From: a virus
Virus record (IMG/VR): IMGVR_UViG_3300033149_006612
Coordinates: 16,183 to 80,182 of that record
Reading direction: 5' to 3' (one strand)
DNA length: 64,000 bases
Positions 6,950-14,161 of this stretch are shown here, piece after piece. Both the position numbers and the translations under genes were made by a program. The notes beneath the pieces were generated by a model, which had not been told where the DNA came from, did no database searches, and saw only the letters and a list, made by a program, of their open reading frames with translations. Positions within the stretch are counted from its first letter, which is position 1. Each line of letters opens with the position of its first letter.

Positions 6950-8848
6950 TTACGCACGCCGAGCGTAAATCCGGCTGTACCCATCGGCGTAGACTATTTT
7001 GAGTATATTTGGAATCCTGGACGTCAACGCCGAATTATGGGAGATCGCAAAGACCGTCCCCCTCCTCCTCGCCTCCCCCTCAAGTAGATCTACAAACGTA
7101 GAGATCCCGGCTTCGTCCAATGAAGCATCGATCTCATCAAAAACGGATATGTTCGAACCTCCCCACATGGTCTCAACCAGGGACTGGAATGAGAGTGCCA
7201 CACAGAGGTCAATCCGCTTTGACTGTCCACCCGAGGAGGCCAGGTAGGAACCGGCCCTCTTCGGTATGTCCACAACCACATCGATACGGTCCTTGGCGGA
7301 TTTCTGAAACTTAACCGATATCTCCCCCCCGGTCAGGATTCCGGAGAAGTATTCGAGCTTCAGATTTAGGAAATCCACCACCTGTGAATAGCAGTACTCC
7401 TTAATTCCCCTTTCCGAAAAACCCGTCATCCAGAAACGCAGGTACCACAAGAGGTTCTGAATCTCCTCGATCCTGTCATCCATCTCATCGATCCCGTCCA
7501 TCTTCGCCTTAATCTGGGTCGATACCGTCTTCCTGTCCTCCTCCAACTGCCGTTTAACGGTCCGGTTCCCCTTGATCCGGTTATCCAGTTCGGTTATCTC
7601 GGCGTTCAGCTGGGCTTGCCGCCGCTGAAGACCGGCCAGGACGTTCAACGACCCAACGTCGTCCCGGTCACACTCGGCCATCCCGGCTTCCAATTCCGCC
7701 CTCTCCGCCAGAAGTACGTCCAGTTCCTGTAACTCCTCCCTCAACCTGTCGATCTTGTACGCGATGGCCTTCCGATCGTTCTTGAGCCCCTTGATCACAT
7801 CACCCATTAACGATCTCTGCTGCTTGATGTGTTCCTCGGTAAACGGACGTTTACACTCCTTACACACCCGCCCCGGTTTAATCTTTACCAACTCCTCCTG
7901 CTTCGCTTCCAACGATCCGTCAACGGTCTCCAGCTTCGTTTCAAACCTTGAAATCTCACGCTCCAGCTCGATTTTGTTCTCCGGACCGGCTATGATTTCC
8001 TTTAACCGATTATCCAACTCCCGTTTCCGTCTGAGATTGTCGTCCCGCCGTGCGGTCTCCGTCTCGATGTCCCGGTTTACCGCGTCTAACTCCTCCCGTC
8101 TGTCCTCCCGTTCCCGTTCCAGCTTAGCCGTCGTCCTAAGCACCGATTCCTGTTCCTTCAACTTTCCGTCTATATCCTCCTGCCACGCCCGAAGACCGGC
8201 AAGCTCGGACTCCTCGTTCTCCCGCCGCCGCTTCAAATCTTCAAGTTCGGACTCCAACCCGTCCTTGTCCGCCTTAACGCGTTCCCGTGCCTTGGTAAAT
8301 CTATCCAGCCTAAGGAAGGATTCAAGGACCTTCCTCCGTTCTGCGTCCGTACATTGGGTGAACCGCTTAACGGCCCCCTGCCCGAAGATCATCGAATTGA
8401 TCAGCGACTGATAGTTCAGACCGAGCAACTCCACTACCTTAGTCTCGGTCTCCTTGATGCTTTCACCGGATAGGTCCTCGGACCCCCGTTTCAGGATGAG
8501 GCCGTTCCCGTGCTCCGAATCCCTCCTATACCTGATGACCGAATAGGACCTGCCGTCGACCTCAAGATCGACCTGGACCATACAGTCGGCTTTGGTCTGC
8601 CGGTTGACCACGTCGTCCATCTTAAACTCCGCGGAGTCCCTACCGAATACGACCTGCCGGGCGGTCATCCCGAACAGGCACCACGGGATCGCATCGGTCA
8701 GCAATGCCGATTTTCCAGAACCGTTCGAATCTGCGCTTGGGGAATCGTAATTCTTACCGACCACCAGTACCAGCCCCCGGTCGGCCAGGTCAAGTTCGGC
8801 CTCCCTGAAGCTGAAAAAATTCCTCACTGTAAGACGGGTGAACCTCAT
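6950..8848 (-). CDS. SbcC/Rad50-like (T4 gp46-type) recombination ATPase
   Basis: 632 residues. An N-terminal ABC-type Walker A lies at about residues 40-47 (DSNGSGKS). A long coiled coil of about residues 180-480 is interrupted by a zinc hook CKEC at residues 329-332. The C-terminus has the signature motif SSGGQSKR and Walker B VFDEIDAS. With the adjacent Mre11-like nuclease it should form the complex that resects double-strand ends for recombination-dependent replication. Length is close to that of other phage members. The gene overlaps the nuclease gene by four bases, so the two are translationally coupled. Confidence 0.92.
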   Translation of the reverse strand: MRFTRLTVRNFFSFREAELDLADRGLVLVVGKNYDSPSADSNGSGKSALLTDAIPWCLFGMTARQVVFGRDSAEFKMDDVVNRQTKADCMVQVDLEVDGRSYSVIRYRRDSEHGNGLILKRGSEDLSGESIKETETKVVELLGLNYQSLINSMIFGQGAVKRFTQCTDAERRKVLESFLRLDRFTKARERVKADKDGLESELEDLKRRRENEESELAGLRAWQEDIDGKLKEQESVLRTTAKLEREREDRREELDAVNRDIETETARRDDNLRRKRELDNRLKEIIAGPENKIELEREISRFETKLETVDGSLEAKQEELVKIKPGRVCKECKRPFTEEHIKQQRSLMGDVIKGLKNDRKAIAYKIDRLREELQELDVLLAERAELEAGMAECDRDDVGSLNVLAGLQRRQAQLNAEITELDNRIKGNRTVKRQLEEDRKTVSTQIKAKMDGIDEMDDRIEEIQNLLWYLRFWMTGFSERGIKEYCYSQVVDFLNLKLEYFSGILTGGEISVKFQKSAKDRIDVVVDIPKRAGSYLASSGGQSKRIDLCVALSFQSLVETMWGGSNISVFDEIDASLDEAGISTFVDLLEGEARRRGTVFAISHNSALTSRIPNILKIVYADGYSRIYARRA

Positions 8849-9954
8849 ACCTCCTCCAGGTAGTACAGTCCGATTTCAAGGACGCCCCTTGCCGTTTCTT
8901 CATCCTCGACATGACCGGCCACATATTCAGCCAGGATGGTCGATTCGTCCCAGGCCCCGACCTCGACCGTCCTGCCGTCATCCTCCTCCCGGTATTCGAT
9001 CAGGATGTTGGTGTATCTCTCCTTCAACTTTTGTGCCTCGGCCACCCTGGCCGGGTCCCGCAGCCTGAACCGGACAAAGACGTCCCAGGTCGCCCGACCG
9101 GCATCGAATATATCCTTCATCAATCCTACCGTCTCATCGAAGTTCTCATCCGTGGCGGTCATATAGATCGGGCCGTCCTCGTACCAGACCGGTTCCGATA
9201 CCCCGGTATCGGTATCAAACTTCCACACCCCCCGGTTCTGACCGGCGTCACCGAAGTTAAATCCATACGGCGCACCGACCATTATGATCTCCGGTTCCGC
9301 CCGATTCAGTGCCCGTGGTATGTGGATGTCCCCACAGAAACAGACGGTATAGCGGTGCTGCCTCATCCATTCCCGGAGGTCCCGTTCAACGATCCCCTTT
9401 TCAGCCCTCTTACCTGACTCGAACTTAGCACCGACGATGTTCTCATGGATCATTAAAATCCGCCGTGCCAGGCCCCCGGTGTTGCGGTCGATGCCGCTCC
9501 CACCTTTAATTGCCTCGGCCGCAACACCGGCCGGGATCCCCGAGATGATCAGGTCCTCATCCCCCGCCGTGAGGTTAAAATGGGTAATCGGCGTGCCGTC
9601 CAGTACCTTCAGATTATCCAACGCCTGGCCCAGGACATAGATACTGTGGATCGAATCGTTCGACCTGGAATACCTGTCGTGGTTGCCCGGGATTACAAGC
9701 ATAATCCGGCCTTCCAGGAACCTGCTTAACTCATCCAACGTTCGGTTATACAGCGGAATCGAAATGGCGGTCCTCTGATCGAAGAGGTCGCCGCAATGGA
9801 GGATCACGCTCGAATCCCATCGCGCCATCTGCCGGTCAAGCCAGTTTAGGAATTCAAACCCGGCTTCCGCAGCCGTGGTCAGCCCGTCCGATAGGGGTCG
9901 GCTGAACATGCCGGTGGTCCTGAAATGCCAGTCGCCGGTCACGGTTATGATCAC
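8845..9954 (-). CDS. SbcD/Mre11-like (T4 gp47-type) exonuclease
   Basis: 369 residues with the metallophosphoesterase motifs in order: GDWHF (residues 7-11), CGDLFD (about 54-59), PGNHDR (about 89-94), a central histidine in MIHENI and a late CGDIHIPR. These coordinate two metal ions in the Mre11 nuclease family. The C-terminal third is the capping and partner-binding region. It overlaps the Rad50-like gene by four bases and the upstream unknown gene by four bases, so the three form one minus-strand operon. Confidence 0.92.
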   Translation of the reverse strand: MIITVTGDWHFRTTGMFSRPLSDGLTTAAEAGFEFLNWLDRQMARWDSSVILHCGDLFDQRTAISIPLYNRTLDELSRFLEGRIMLVIPGNHDRYSRSNDSIHSIYVLGQALDNLKVLDGTPITHFNLTAGDEDLIISGIPAGVAAEAIKGGSGIDRNTGGLARRILMIHENIVGAKFESGKRAEKGIVERDLREWMRQHRYTVCFCGDIHIPRALNRAEPEIIMVGAPYGFNFGDAGQNRGVWKFDTDTGVSEPVWYEDGPIYMTATDENFDETVGLMKDIFDAGRATWDVFVRFRLRDPARVAEAQKLKERYTNILIEYREEDDGRTVEVGAWDESTILAEYVAGHVEDEETARGVLEIGLYYLEEV

Positions 9955-10553
9955 TGTATCGTCCTCTTCTTCCTGTCGATCAAGGTCTTCTCCAACCGAT
10001 CGATGACGTCTTCCCGGAGTACATTACCCCTCTTTTCGATGAATTCGACCAACCAATCCTCATCCTGATAGGCCAGCCATGTCGGGCTGATGTCCCCGCT
10101 GTTAACGTGCAGCGCTATGACGTCAAAATAATCGTCGGAATCCCTCCGGATCAGGCCGTGTGTAACCATCAGCCGGTCTACCATGGCGTCGGAGGCCTCA
10201 ACGGCCTTCCTCTCCAGCTTTTCGGCGTTGATGACGTCCAGGGTGTCCGCCCTGCCGATGTAACTGATGAACCTATCCACCGCTCCCCCGGTCGCCATGG
10301 CTCCCGGCGGTGGATACGGCAGGTGGAACAACTTGAGACAGGTACTCCGGTTCAACAACTGGAACTGGACCTTAATCCAGTAGTCCGGCTGTACGTCCAG
10401 TTCCAGCACGATGTCCGCGGTCTCCAGGAAGGCGGATCGCTGTCTCTCCACCCAGTTGATCCGGAATTTAGCGTCCGGGACCCTCTTCGACAGATGCCTC
10501 ATATAGGCATACCTCAACCTGTTGGCCATGATCGGTCTTTTAAACTTCTCCAT
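9951..10553 (-). CDS. Unknown first gene of the left minus operon
   Basis: 200 residues from ATG 10553 (MEKFKRPIMANRLRYAYMRH). The reading frame stays open upstream through the 25-bp element at 10572-10596, but that segment is treated as leader because the same element is non-coding in front of the SSB gene. An alternative start is MANRLRYAYM nine codons later. The protein is mixed alpha/beta without a recognisable motif. It heads the operon that contains the Mre11/Rad50-like pair, so a role in DNA metabolism is inferred from context only. Confidence 0.6.
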   Translation of the reverse strand: MEKFKRPIMANRLRYAYMRHLSKRVPDAKFRINWVERQRSAFLETADIVLELDVQPDYWIKVQFQLLNRSTCLKLFHLPYPPPGAMATGGAVDRFISYIGRADTLDVINAEKLERKAVEASDAMVDRLMVTHGLIRRDSDDYFDVIALHVNSGDISPTWLAYQDEDWLVEFIEKRGNVLREDVIDRLEKTLIDRKKRTIQ

Positions 10554-10571
10554 CGCTTTCACGGTATGGCA

Positions 10572-10596
10572 GATCCCGGGGGGGTGACCGGCTTTC
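10572..10596 (-). repeat. 25-bp leader element, copy A
   Basis: On the minus strand this reads GAAAGCCGGTCAC, seven C, GGGATC when the C run is counted from its first base, and it is identical over all 25 bases to copy C at 17626-17650. It ends 18 bases before the ATG of the 9951-10553 gene. Its orientation relative to the gene is the same as for copies B and C. A promoter, operator or mRNA leader element is possible. Confidence 0.7.
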
Positions 10597-10756
10597 ACGC
10601 GAGGTCGTCCGCGATTTCTCTTTAATCTGACAAATGGCGTCCAATACCTGTCGATGCGTACCTTGCTGTTGTCTCAGCACGGAACAACGCTTAGCGACAG
10701 CAAGACGTGACGGGTCCCTACCCTTCTTCGAAGCCTCCCCCGAAATTCTCCGGGTA

Positions 10757-10781
10757 TACCCTTCTCGTTTAGAGAAGGGTA
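10757..10781. repeat. Perfect 10-bp inverted repeat (hairpin/operator)
   Basis: TACCCTTCTC and GAGAAGGGTA flank a 5-base loop GTTTA. The outer edges form two further palindromes, GGGTATACCC and GGGTACCC. There is no T tract, so a terminator is unlikely. It could be an operator for a dimeric regulator or a cruciform in an origin. Confidence 0.5.
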
Positions 10782-10840
10782 CCCCCCGAGTCAAATTCCC
10801 ATCATTCCGTCCCCCCCACTGCTCCATCCCGTCTCCGGAT

Positions 10841-10865
10841 GAAAGTCGGTCCTCCCCCCGGGATC
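10841..10865 (+). repeat. 25-bp leader element, copy B
   Basis: It matches copies A and C at 22 of 25 positions; the differences are single bases at positions 6, 12 and 13. It also shares the following CGTCG with copy C. It ends nine bases before the ATG of the HAD phosphatase gene, the first gene of the rightward operon. Confidence 0.65.
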
Positions 10866-10874
10866 CGTCGTTGT

Positions 10875-11270
10875 ATGCGTGTATATATAGATTTTGACGG
10901 TACCCTTTTTCAAAGTTTAGACTTCCCGGACCCGGGGAAGCCCGTTCCCGGAGCCGCTGCATTTTTAAAGCGGCTCCGGAGGGAAGGTCACCATATCGTC
11001 ATATATTCAACCAGAGCGACCAAATGCGGCATCAACACCGAAAGGCAACGCCTCAAGCTGCTTAGACTTATGAAGGACGCCCTTGACGAATACGGCATGG
11101 TTTACGATGAGATCTCCGAGGATAAACCCCCGTGGGACATCCTCATCGACGATCGGTGTATCCGGTTTAAAGGTTCCTATGCCGACGTAGCCGATGAGAT
11201 GAAGGAATTTCGCCCCTTGGACTGGTCGGCCTGCGACGGATCGATGGATGACACGTTCAATGTGAGGTAG
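10875..11270 (+). CDS. HAD-superfamily phosphatase
   Basis: 131 residues from ATG 10875, chosen because the HAD motif I must lie near the N-terminus: VYIDFDGTLF at residues 3-12, with both catalytic aspartates. Motif II is IYSTRA and motif III/IV includes EDKPPWDILIDDRC. The small size and lack of a cap domain resemble the compact phage HAD hydrolases that act on nucleotides or DNA 3'-phosphates. No Shine-Dalgarno precedes it; the leader carries the 25-bp element. It is first in the replication operon and ends six bases before the recombinase gene. Confidence 0.75.
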   Translation: MRVYIDFDGTLFQSLDFPDPGKPVPGAAAFLKRLRREGHHIVIYSTRATKCGINTERQRLKLLRLMKDALDEYGMVYDEISEDKPPWDILIDDRCIRFKGSYADVADEMKEFRPLDWSACDGSMDDTFNVR

Positions 11271-11276
11271 GAAGAG

Positions 11277-12290
11277 ATGGTAAAAAAGGTTACCGATTCG
11301 AAGACCGTCAAGGACATCATGGCCCGGATTGAAAAGAAGTATGGCTCCGGGACGATCTCAACCGGGATGAACTGGAGCATCGATCGGATCTCTACCGGGA
11401 TACTGGCCGTCGATCTCATCACCGGTGGCGGTATCCCGGTTTCGAGGATTACCGAGGTCTTCGGAGATCCGTCAACCGGTAAAACCCTCCTCGCCCTACA
11501 GTGGCTCTCGGTGGTACAGAAGTCCCAAGGGACCGCCGTTTACATCGCTACCGAGGATGACCCGGACCCGGACTGGGCAGCCGGTACCGGTCTTGACGTT
11601 AAAGATCTGATATACATCCGTACGAAATTTCTGGAGGAGATCTACGACATCATCCAACTGATCTGCGAATCCCACCAGAAGGAAAACCCGGATCGATATC
11701 TCGGGATCGTCCTTGACAGCATAGCCAACGCCGAATCGAAGGAGATGATCGATACCGACGTGGCCGACATCGGGAGGACGATGAACCTGGCCCGTGCCAA
11801 GGTCAACGCGGACGGTATGCGCCGGATAGCCAGAATCCTCCCAAAAACCAGAATAGCCGTCTGGATGGTCAACCACATGCAGAAATCGATCGATCCTTAT
11901 GCGTCCATGTTCAACACCCCCGGTGGAACTATGGTTAAGTATAATGCGGCACTCCGGCTGGCCCTATATGGAATCAAACCGGAGGACGCCGGAATCAGGA
12001 TGAGGGTCAAGGTTATAAAATCCAAGATCTGCCCACCCGGTGGAAAGGTTGAAATCATCCAGCTGAGATCGTCCAAGGTCAATTGGTACTCCGGCTTACT
12101 CCCACTGCTCGTCCGGTATGGACACGTTAAGGCATTGGCCGGTGGTTGGTATGAGATGGATGGAAATAGGTTCCAGGCTGGTAAGGCCGACGATCATCTC
12201 GGCTTCGAACGCTTCCTCGGTGATCATCCGGAGATCCTACGGAAGATCTTAAACCTGAAATATATAGAGGGGAGGATGGATGATGACTAA
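11277..12290 (+). CDS. RecA/UvsX-like recombinase
   Basis: 337 residues. Walker A is GDPSTGKT at residues 63-70; Walker B is in YLGIVLDSIANAE, and the MAW-like and L2 loop region follows (VNHMQKSIDPY... MFNTPGGTM). The chain lacks a long RecA C-terminal domain and is closer in size to phage UvsX-type recombinases. It would form filaments on ssDNA and drive strand exchange with the gp32-like SSB and UvsY-like protein encoded downstream, on ends resected by the Mre11/Rad50-like pair. The start has GGAAGAG upstream. Confidence 0.9.
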   Translation: MVKKVTDSKTVKDIMARIEKKYGSGTISTGMNWSIDRISTGILAVDLITGGGIPVSRITEVFGDPSTGKTLLALQWLSVVQKSQGTAVYIATEDDPDPDWAAGTGLDVKDLIYIRTKFLEEIYDIIQLICESHQKENPDRYLGIVLDSIANAESKEMIDTDVADIGRTMNLARAKVNADGMRRIARILPKTRIAVWMVNHMQKSIDPYASMFNTPGGTMVKYNAALRLALYGIKPEDAGIRMRVKVIKSKICPPGGKVEIIQLRSSKVNWYSGLLPLLVRYGHVKALAGGWYEMDGNRFQAGKADDHLGFERFLGDHPEILRKILNLKYIEGRMDDD

Positions 12291-12765
12291 AAGGAGTACC
12301 CGGAAGGGGGCGAACTTCGAACGGAGGATAGCAAAGATCCTCCGCAACGTGTGGGGAATACCCCTGGAGCGGACGCCGCAGTCCGGCGCATGGGGGAAGA
12401 TGCGGACCAAAGGAGATCTGGTCGCCCCGCCGGAGATGGATTTTAGCCTACACGTCGAGTGTAAAAACCAGGAGGGGTGGAACCTCGATATGCTCTTCAC
12501 CGACAGGGGGAAGATCCTCCAAGACTGGTGGAGGCAATGCACGACACAGGCCGAGGAGGAAAGACGGGAGCCGCTGTTGATCTTCAGTAGGAATCTACGC
12601 CCGGTTTACGTCCGCCTCCTCCCCTCAAGGCCGGACTGGACGGAGGCGATACTCAAGACCGGGGAGACGGTGATGGTGCTGCCGGACGGGTCCTACGTTA
12701 TGACCCTGACGGCGTTCCTCAAGGCGTTCCCGGAAGCCCCGACGGATACTCGACACGACACCTAG
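12280..12765 (+). CDS. PD-(D/E)XK nuclease, Holliday-junction-resolvase-like
   Basis: 161 residues starting MMTKRSTRKGANFERRIAKI, with GGGGAGG upstream, overlapping the recombinase gene by 11 bases. A conserved E in FERRIAK, then KGDLVAP, then HVECKNQEGW give the E...GD...ExK layout of the PD-(D/E)XK fold found in archaeal-type and phage resolvases. The pattern R(T)PQSGAWG also occurs in these resolvases. It probably resolves recombination intermediates before packaging. It could be another structure-specific nuclease of the same fold. Confidence 0.75.
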   Translation: MMTKRSTRKGANFERRIAKILRNVWGIPLERTPQSGAWGKMRTKGDLVAPPEMDFSLHVECKNQEGWNLDMLFTDRGKILQDWWRQCTTQAEEERREPLLIFSRNLRPVYVRLLPSRPDWTEAILKTGETVMVLPDGSYVMTLTAFLKAFPEAPTDTRHDT

Positions 12766-12778
12766 GGTGTGTTATACT
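12750..12778 (+). promoter_or_regulatory. Possible promoter before sigma-like gene
   Basis: TCGACA and TATACT are separated by 17 bases, with an inverted repeat ACACC-TAG-GGTGT in the spacer that could bind a regulator. The start site would fall almost on the AAAGGAG ribosome site of the next gene, giving a very short leader, so this call is tentative. Confidence 0.3.
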
Positions 12779-12785
12779 AAAGGAG

Positions 12786-13394
12786 ATGGAAACCGAGGAG
12801 ATGGTCGGGCTGATAAGGGAGTATAGGGAGAGCGGCTCAAACGAGACCCTGGGTCGACTTTTACTCTACGTCGAAAATCTCTCCAAAAGCATAATCCGGA
12901 AGAAAAAGTGGTATAGGTATGAGGAGGACATGGTACAGGACGTCATGGTCCATTTCATCGAGAAGGATGCCTTTAACTTCATACGCATCGACACGGAGGC
13001 CGAGAGGAAGACCGTACAGCAGGTCATATATAGGATAACTTTCAACCGGATGGTCTCCTACCTCCGGTTGATGCGGCCGCACCAACATCTGAACATTTCC
13101 GACATCTCCTCCGGTCCAAACCGATTTTACTCCCGCACCGACGACAACATCCGCCTAATAGAGCACAGCTTTCTCGACTATCACAAGCTAGACCGGGAGG
13201 AGATGGCAATCGTTAAGTTCTGCTTCGACTGGCTGGACGATCACCACTCCTATATAGGGATGAAGACCGCCCTGGCCGAGTATCTGGGGGTCTCCAAGAC
13301 CAAGGCCAGGCAGATCCTCTACGGCATATTCAGCAAGATGATCCCGGACCCGAATGAAAGTAGACTGAAACGGCGGAATCCGTTTTCAAGATGA
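12786..13394 (+). CDS. Sigma-70-family-like transcription factor
   Basis: 202 residues, ATG preceded by AAAGGAG. Residues about 25-85 resemble sigma region 2 (LLLYVENLSKSIIRKKKWYR, then YEEDMVQDVMVHFIEK, like the DLVQEVF core helix). Residues about 150-190 contain a helix-turn-helix of region 4 type (TALAEYLGVSKTKARQILYG). This suggests an alternative sigma factor that directs host RNA polymerase to phage promoters, perhaps the 25-bp-element or late promoters. Divergence from known sigmas is high, so it may only be a sigma-like regulator. Confidence 0.6.
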   Translation: METEEMVGLIREYRESGSNETLGRLLLYVENLSKSIIRKKKWYRYEEDMVQDVMVHFIEKDAFNFIRIDTEAERKTVQQVIYRITFNRMVSYLRLMRPHQHLNISDISSGPNRFYSRTDDNIRLIEHSFLDYHKLDREEMAIVKFCFDWLDDHHSYIGMKTALAEYLGVSKTKARQILYGIFSKMIPDPNESRLKRRNPFSR

Positions 13395-14161
13395 AAGCTA
13401 TGGGGAAGGACGTGCCGTCACCGATGAGGATTGTGAGGAAGATCACATGGACGCCGGGTGGGACTACATATGATAGTTGCCCGGAGTGTGGTGGTAGATG
13501 GGCCTCATCCTGTGGATGCCCCATCTTGGAGAAGCAATGTGAAAACGGACACCGGTTTCACCTGTGCGTCATCCACGCCAAGATCGTCTCCGGCCAAGCC
13601 CCCAACCACGGTACGGCATTTAGCTGTCAATGCAAACCTTTAACCGAAGAGGAGACTAAACAGATGGCAGAGAAACATGGCGTCGAGACTAAGAAACTAT
13701 CGTTACAGGAACTCCGGAAGAAGGCTCGGAGAGCGGGGCTCCCCGTATCCGGCGGTAGGGAGACGGTGGAACGTAGATCGGTTGAACATGAACCGAGGAG
13801 GGAAACCTCGCTCCGAAAACCCCCAACTCTTCCCAAACGGGTCACCAGGGATATGATGAGGCCTTACATACCGAAGCTGTCCAAGGCTCAACGGGAGGCG
13901 GTGTCTAAGTTCAGCGTGGTCCTAGATAAGCCCGCCAAGGCGCTTCGGAAATATGAGGTCAGCGATTATCTCGCCCTATACCTCCATCGGGACGTTCAGA
14001 CCAGAAAACAGGTCGGTGCCATAGCCAAAAAGATCGGCCTGGATGCGGAAAAGATCGAGCGGTATCTTGCGCTTGAGGATGAAGGACTGGCCAGGATGAA
14101 TTTTGCCAATACGCTTCGGAAGATCCTCACCGACAAGGCCGAGGATGAGGGTATTGATTAG
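13391..14161 (+). CDS. Cysteine-rich protein of unknown function
   Basis: 256 residues. The N-terminal third has a metal-binding pattern with many cysteines: CPECGG, CGC, CENGHRFHLCVIH and CQC, consistent with two zinc sites. The middle is basic and probably disordered (about residues 95-150). The C-terminus contains a helical segment like a small HTH (HRDVQTRKQVGAIAKKIGLD). It overlaps the sigma-like gene by four bases and abuts the polymerase gene, so a role in replication or transcription is plausible. No family recognised. Confidence 0.6.
   Translation: MKAMGKDVPSPMRIVRKITWTPGGTTYDSCPECGGRWASSCGCPILEKQCENGHRFHLCVIHAKIVSGQAPNHGTAFSCQCKPLTEEETKQMAEKHGVETKKLSLQELRKKARRAGLPVSGGRETVERRSVEHEPRRETSLRKPPTLPKRVTRDMMRPYIPKLSKAQREAVSKFSVVLDKPAKALRKYEVSDYLALYLHRDVQTRKQVGAIAKKIGLDAEKIERYLALEDEGLARMNFANTLRKILTDKAEDEGID

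Larger units (their letters stand above)
10554..10874. promoter_or_regulatory. Divergent intergenic control region
   Basis: The 321 bases between the leftward (minus) and rightward (plus) operons hold no convincing gene. They contain two copies of a 25-bp element in opposite orientation near the two ends, a 10-bp-stem inverted repeat at 10757-10781, and CTTGCTGT...ACAGCAAG arms around 10660-10710. No good sigma-70 promoter was found. It is the likely site of divergent phage-controlled promoters and a candidate replication origin. Confidence 0.5.

Noticed and set aside
10540-10962. Long minus- and plus-strand ORFs across the divergent region
   Set aside because: They are low-complexity frames overlapping real genes and repeats, with no ribosome sites.
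12750-12778. Firm promoter call before the sigma-like gene
   Set aside because: Only tentative because the transcript start would coincide with the ribosome-binding site, and -35 is imperfect.
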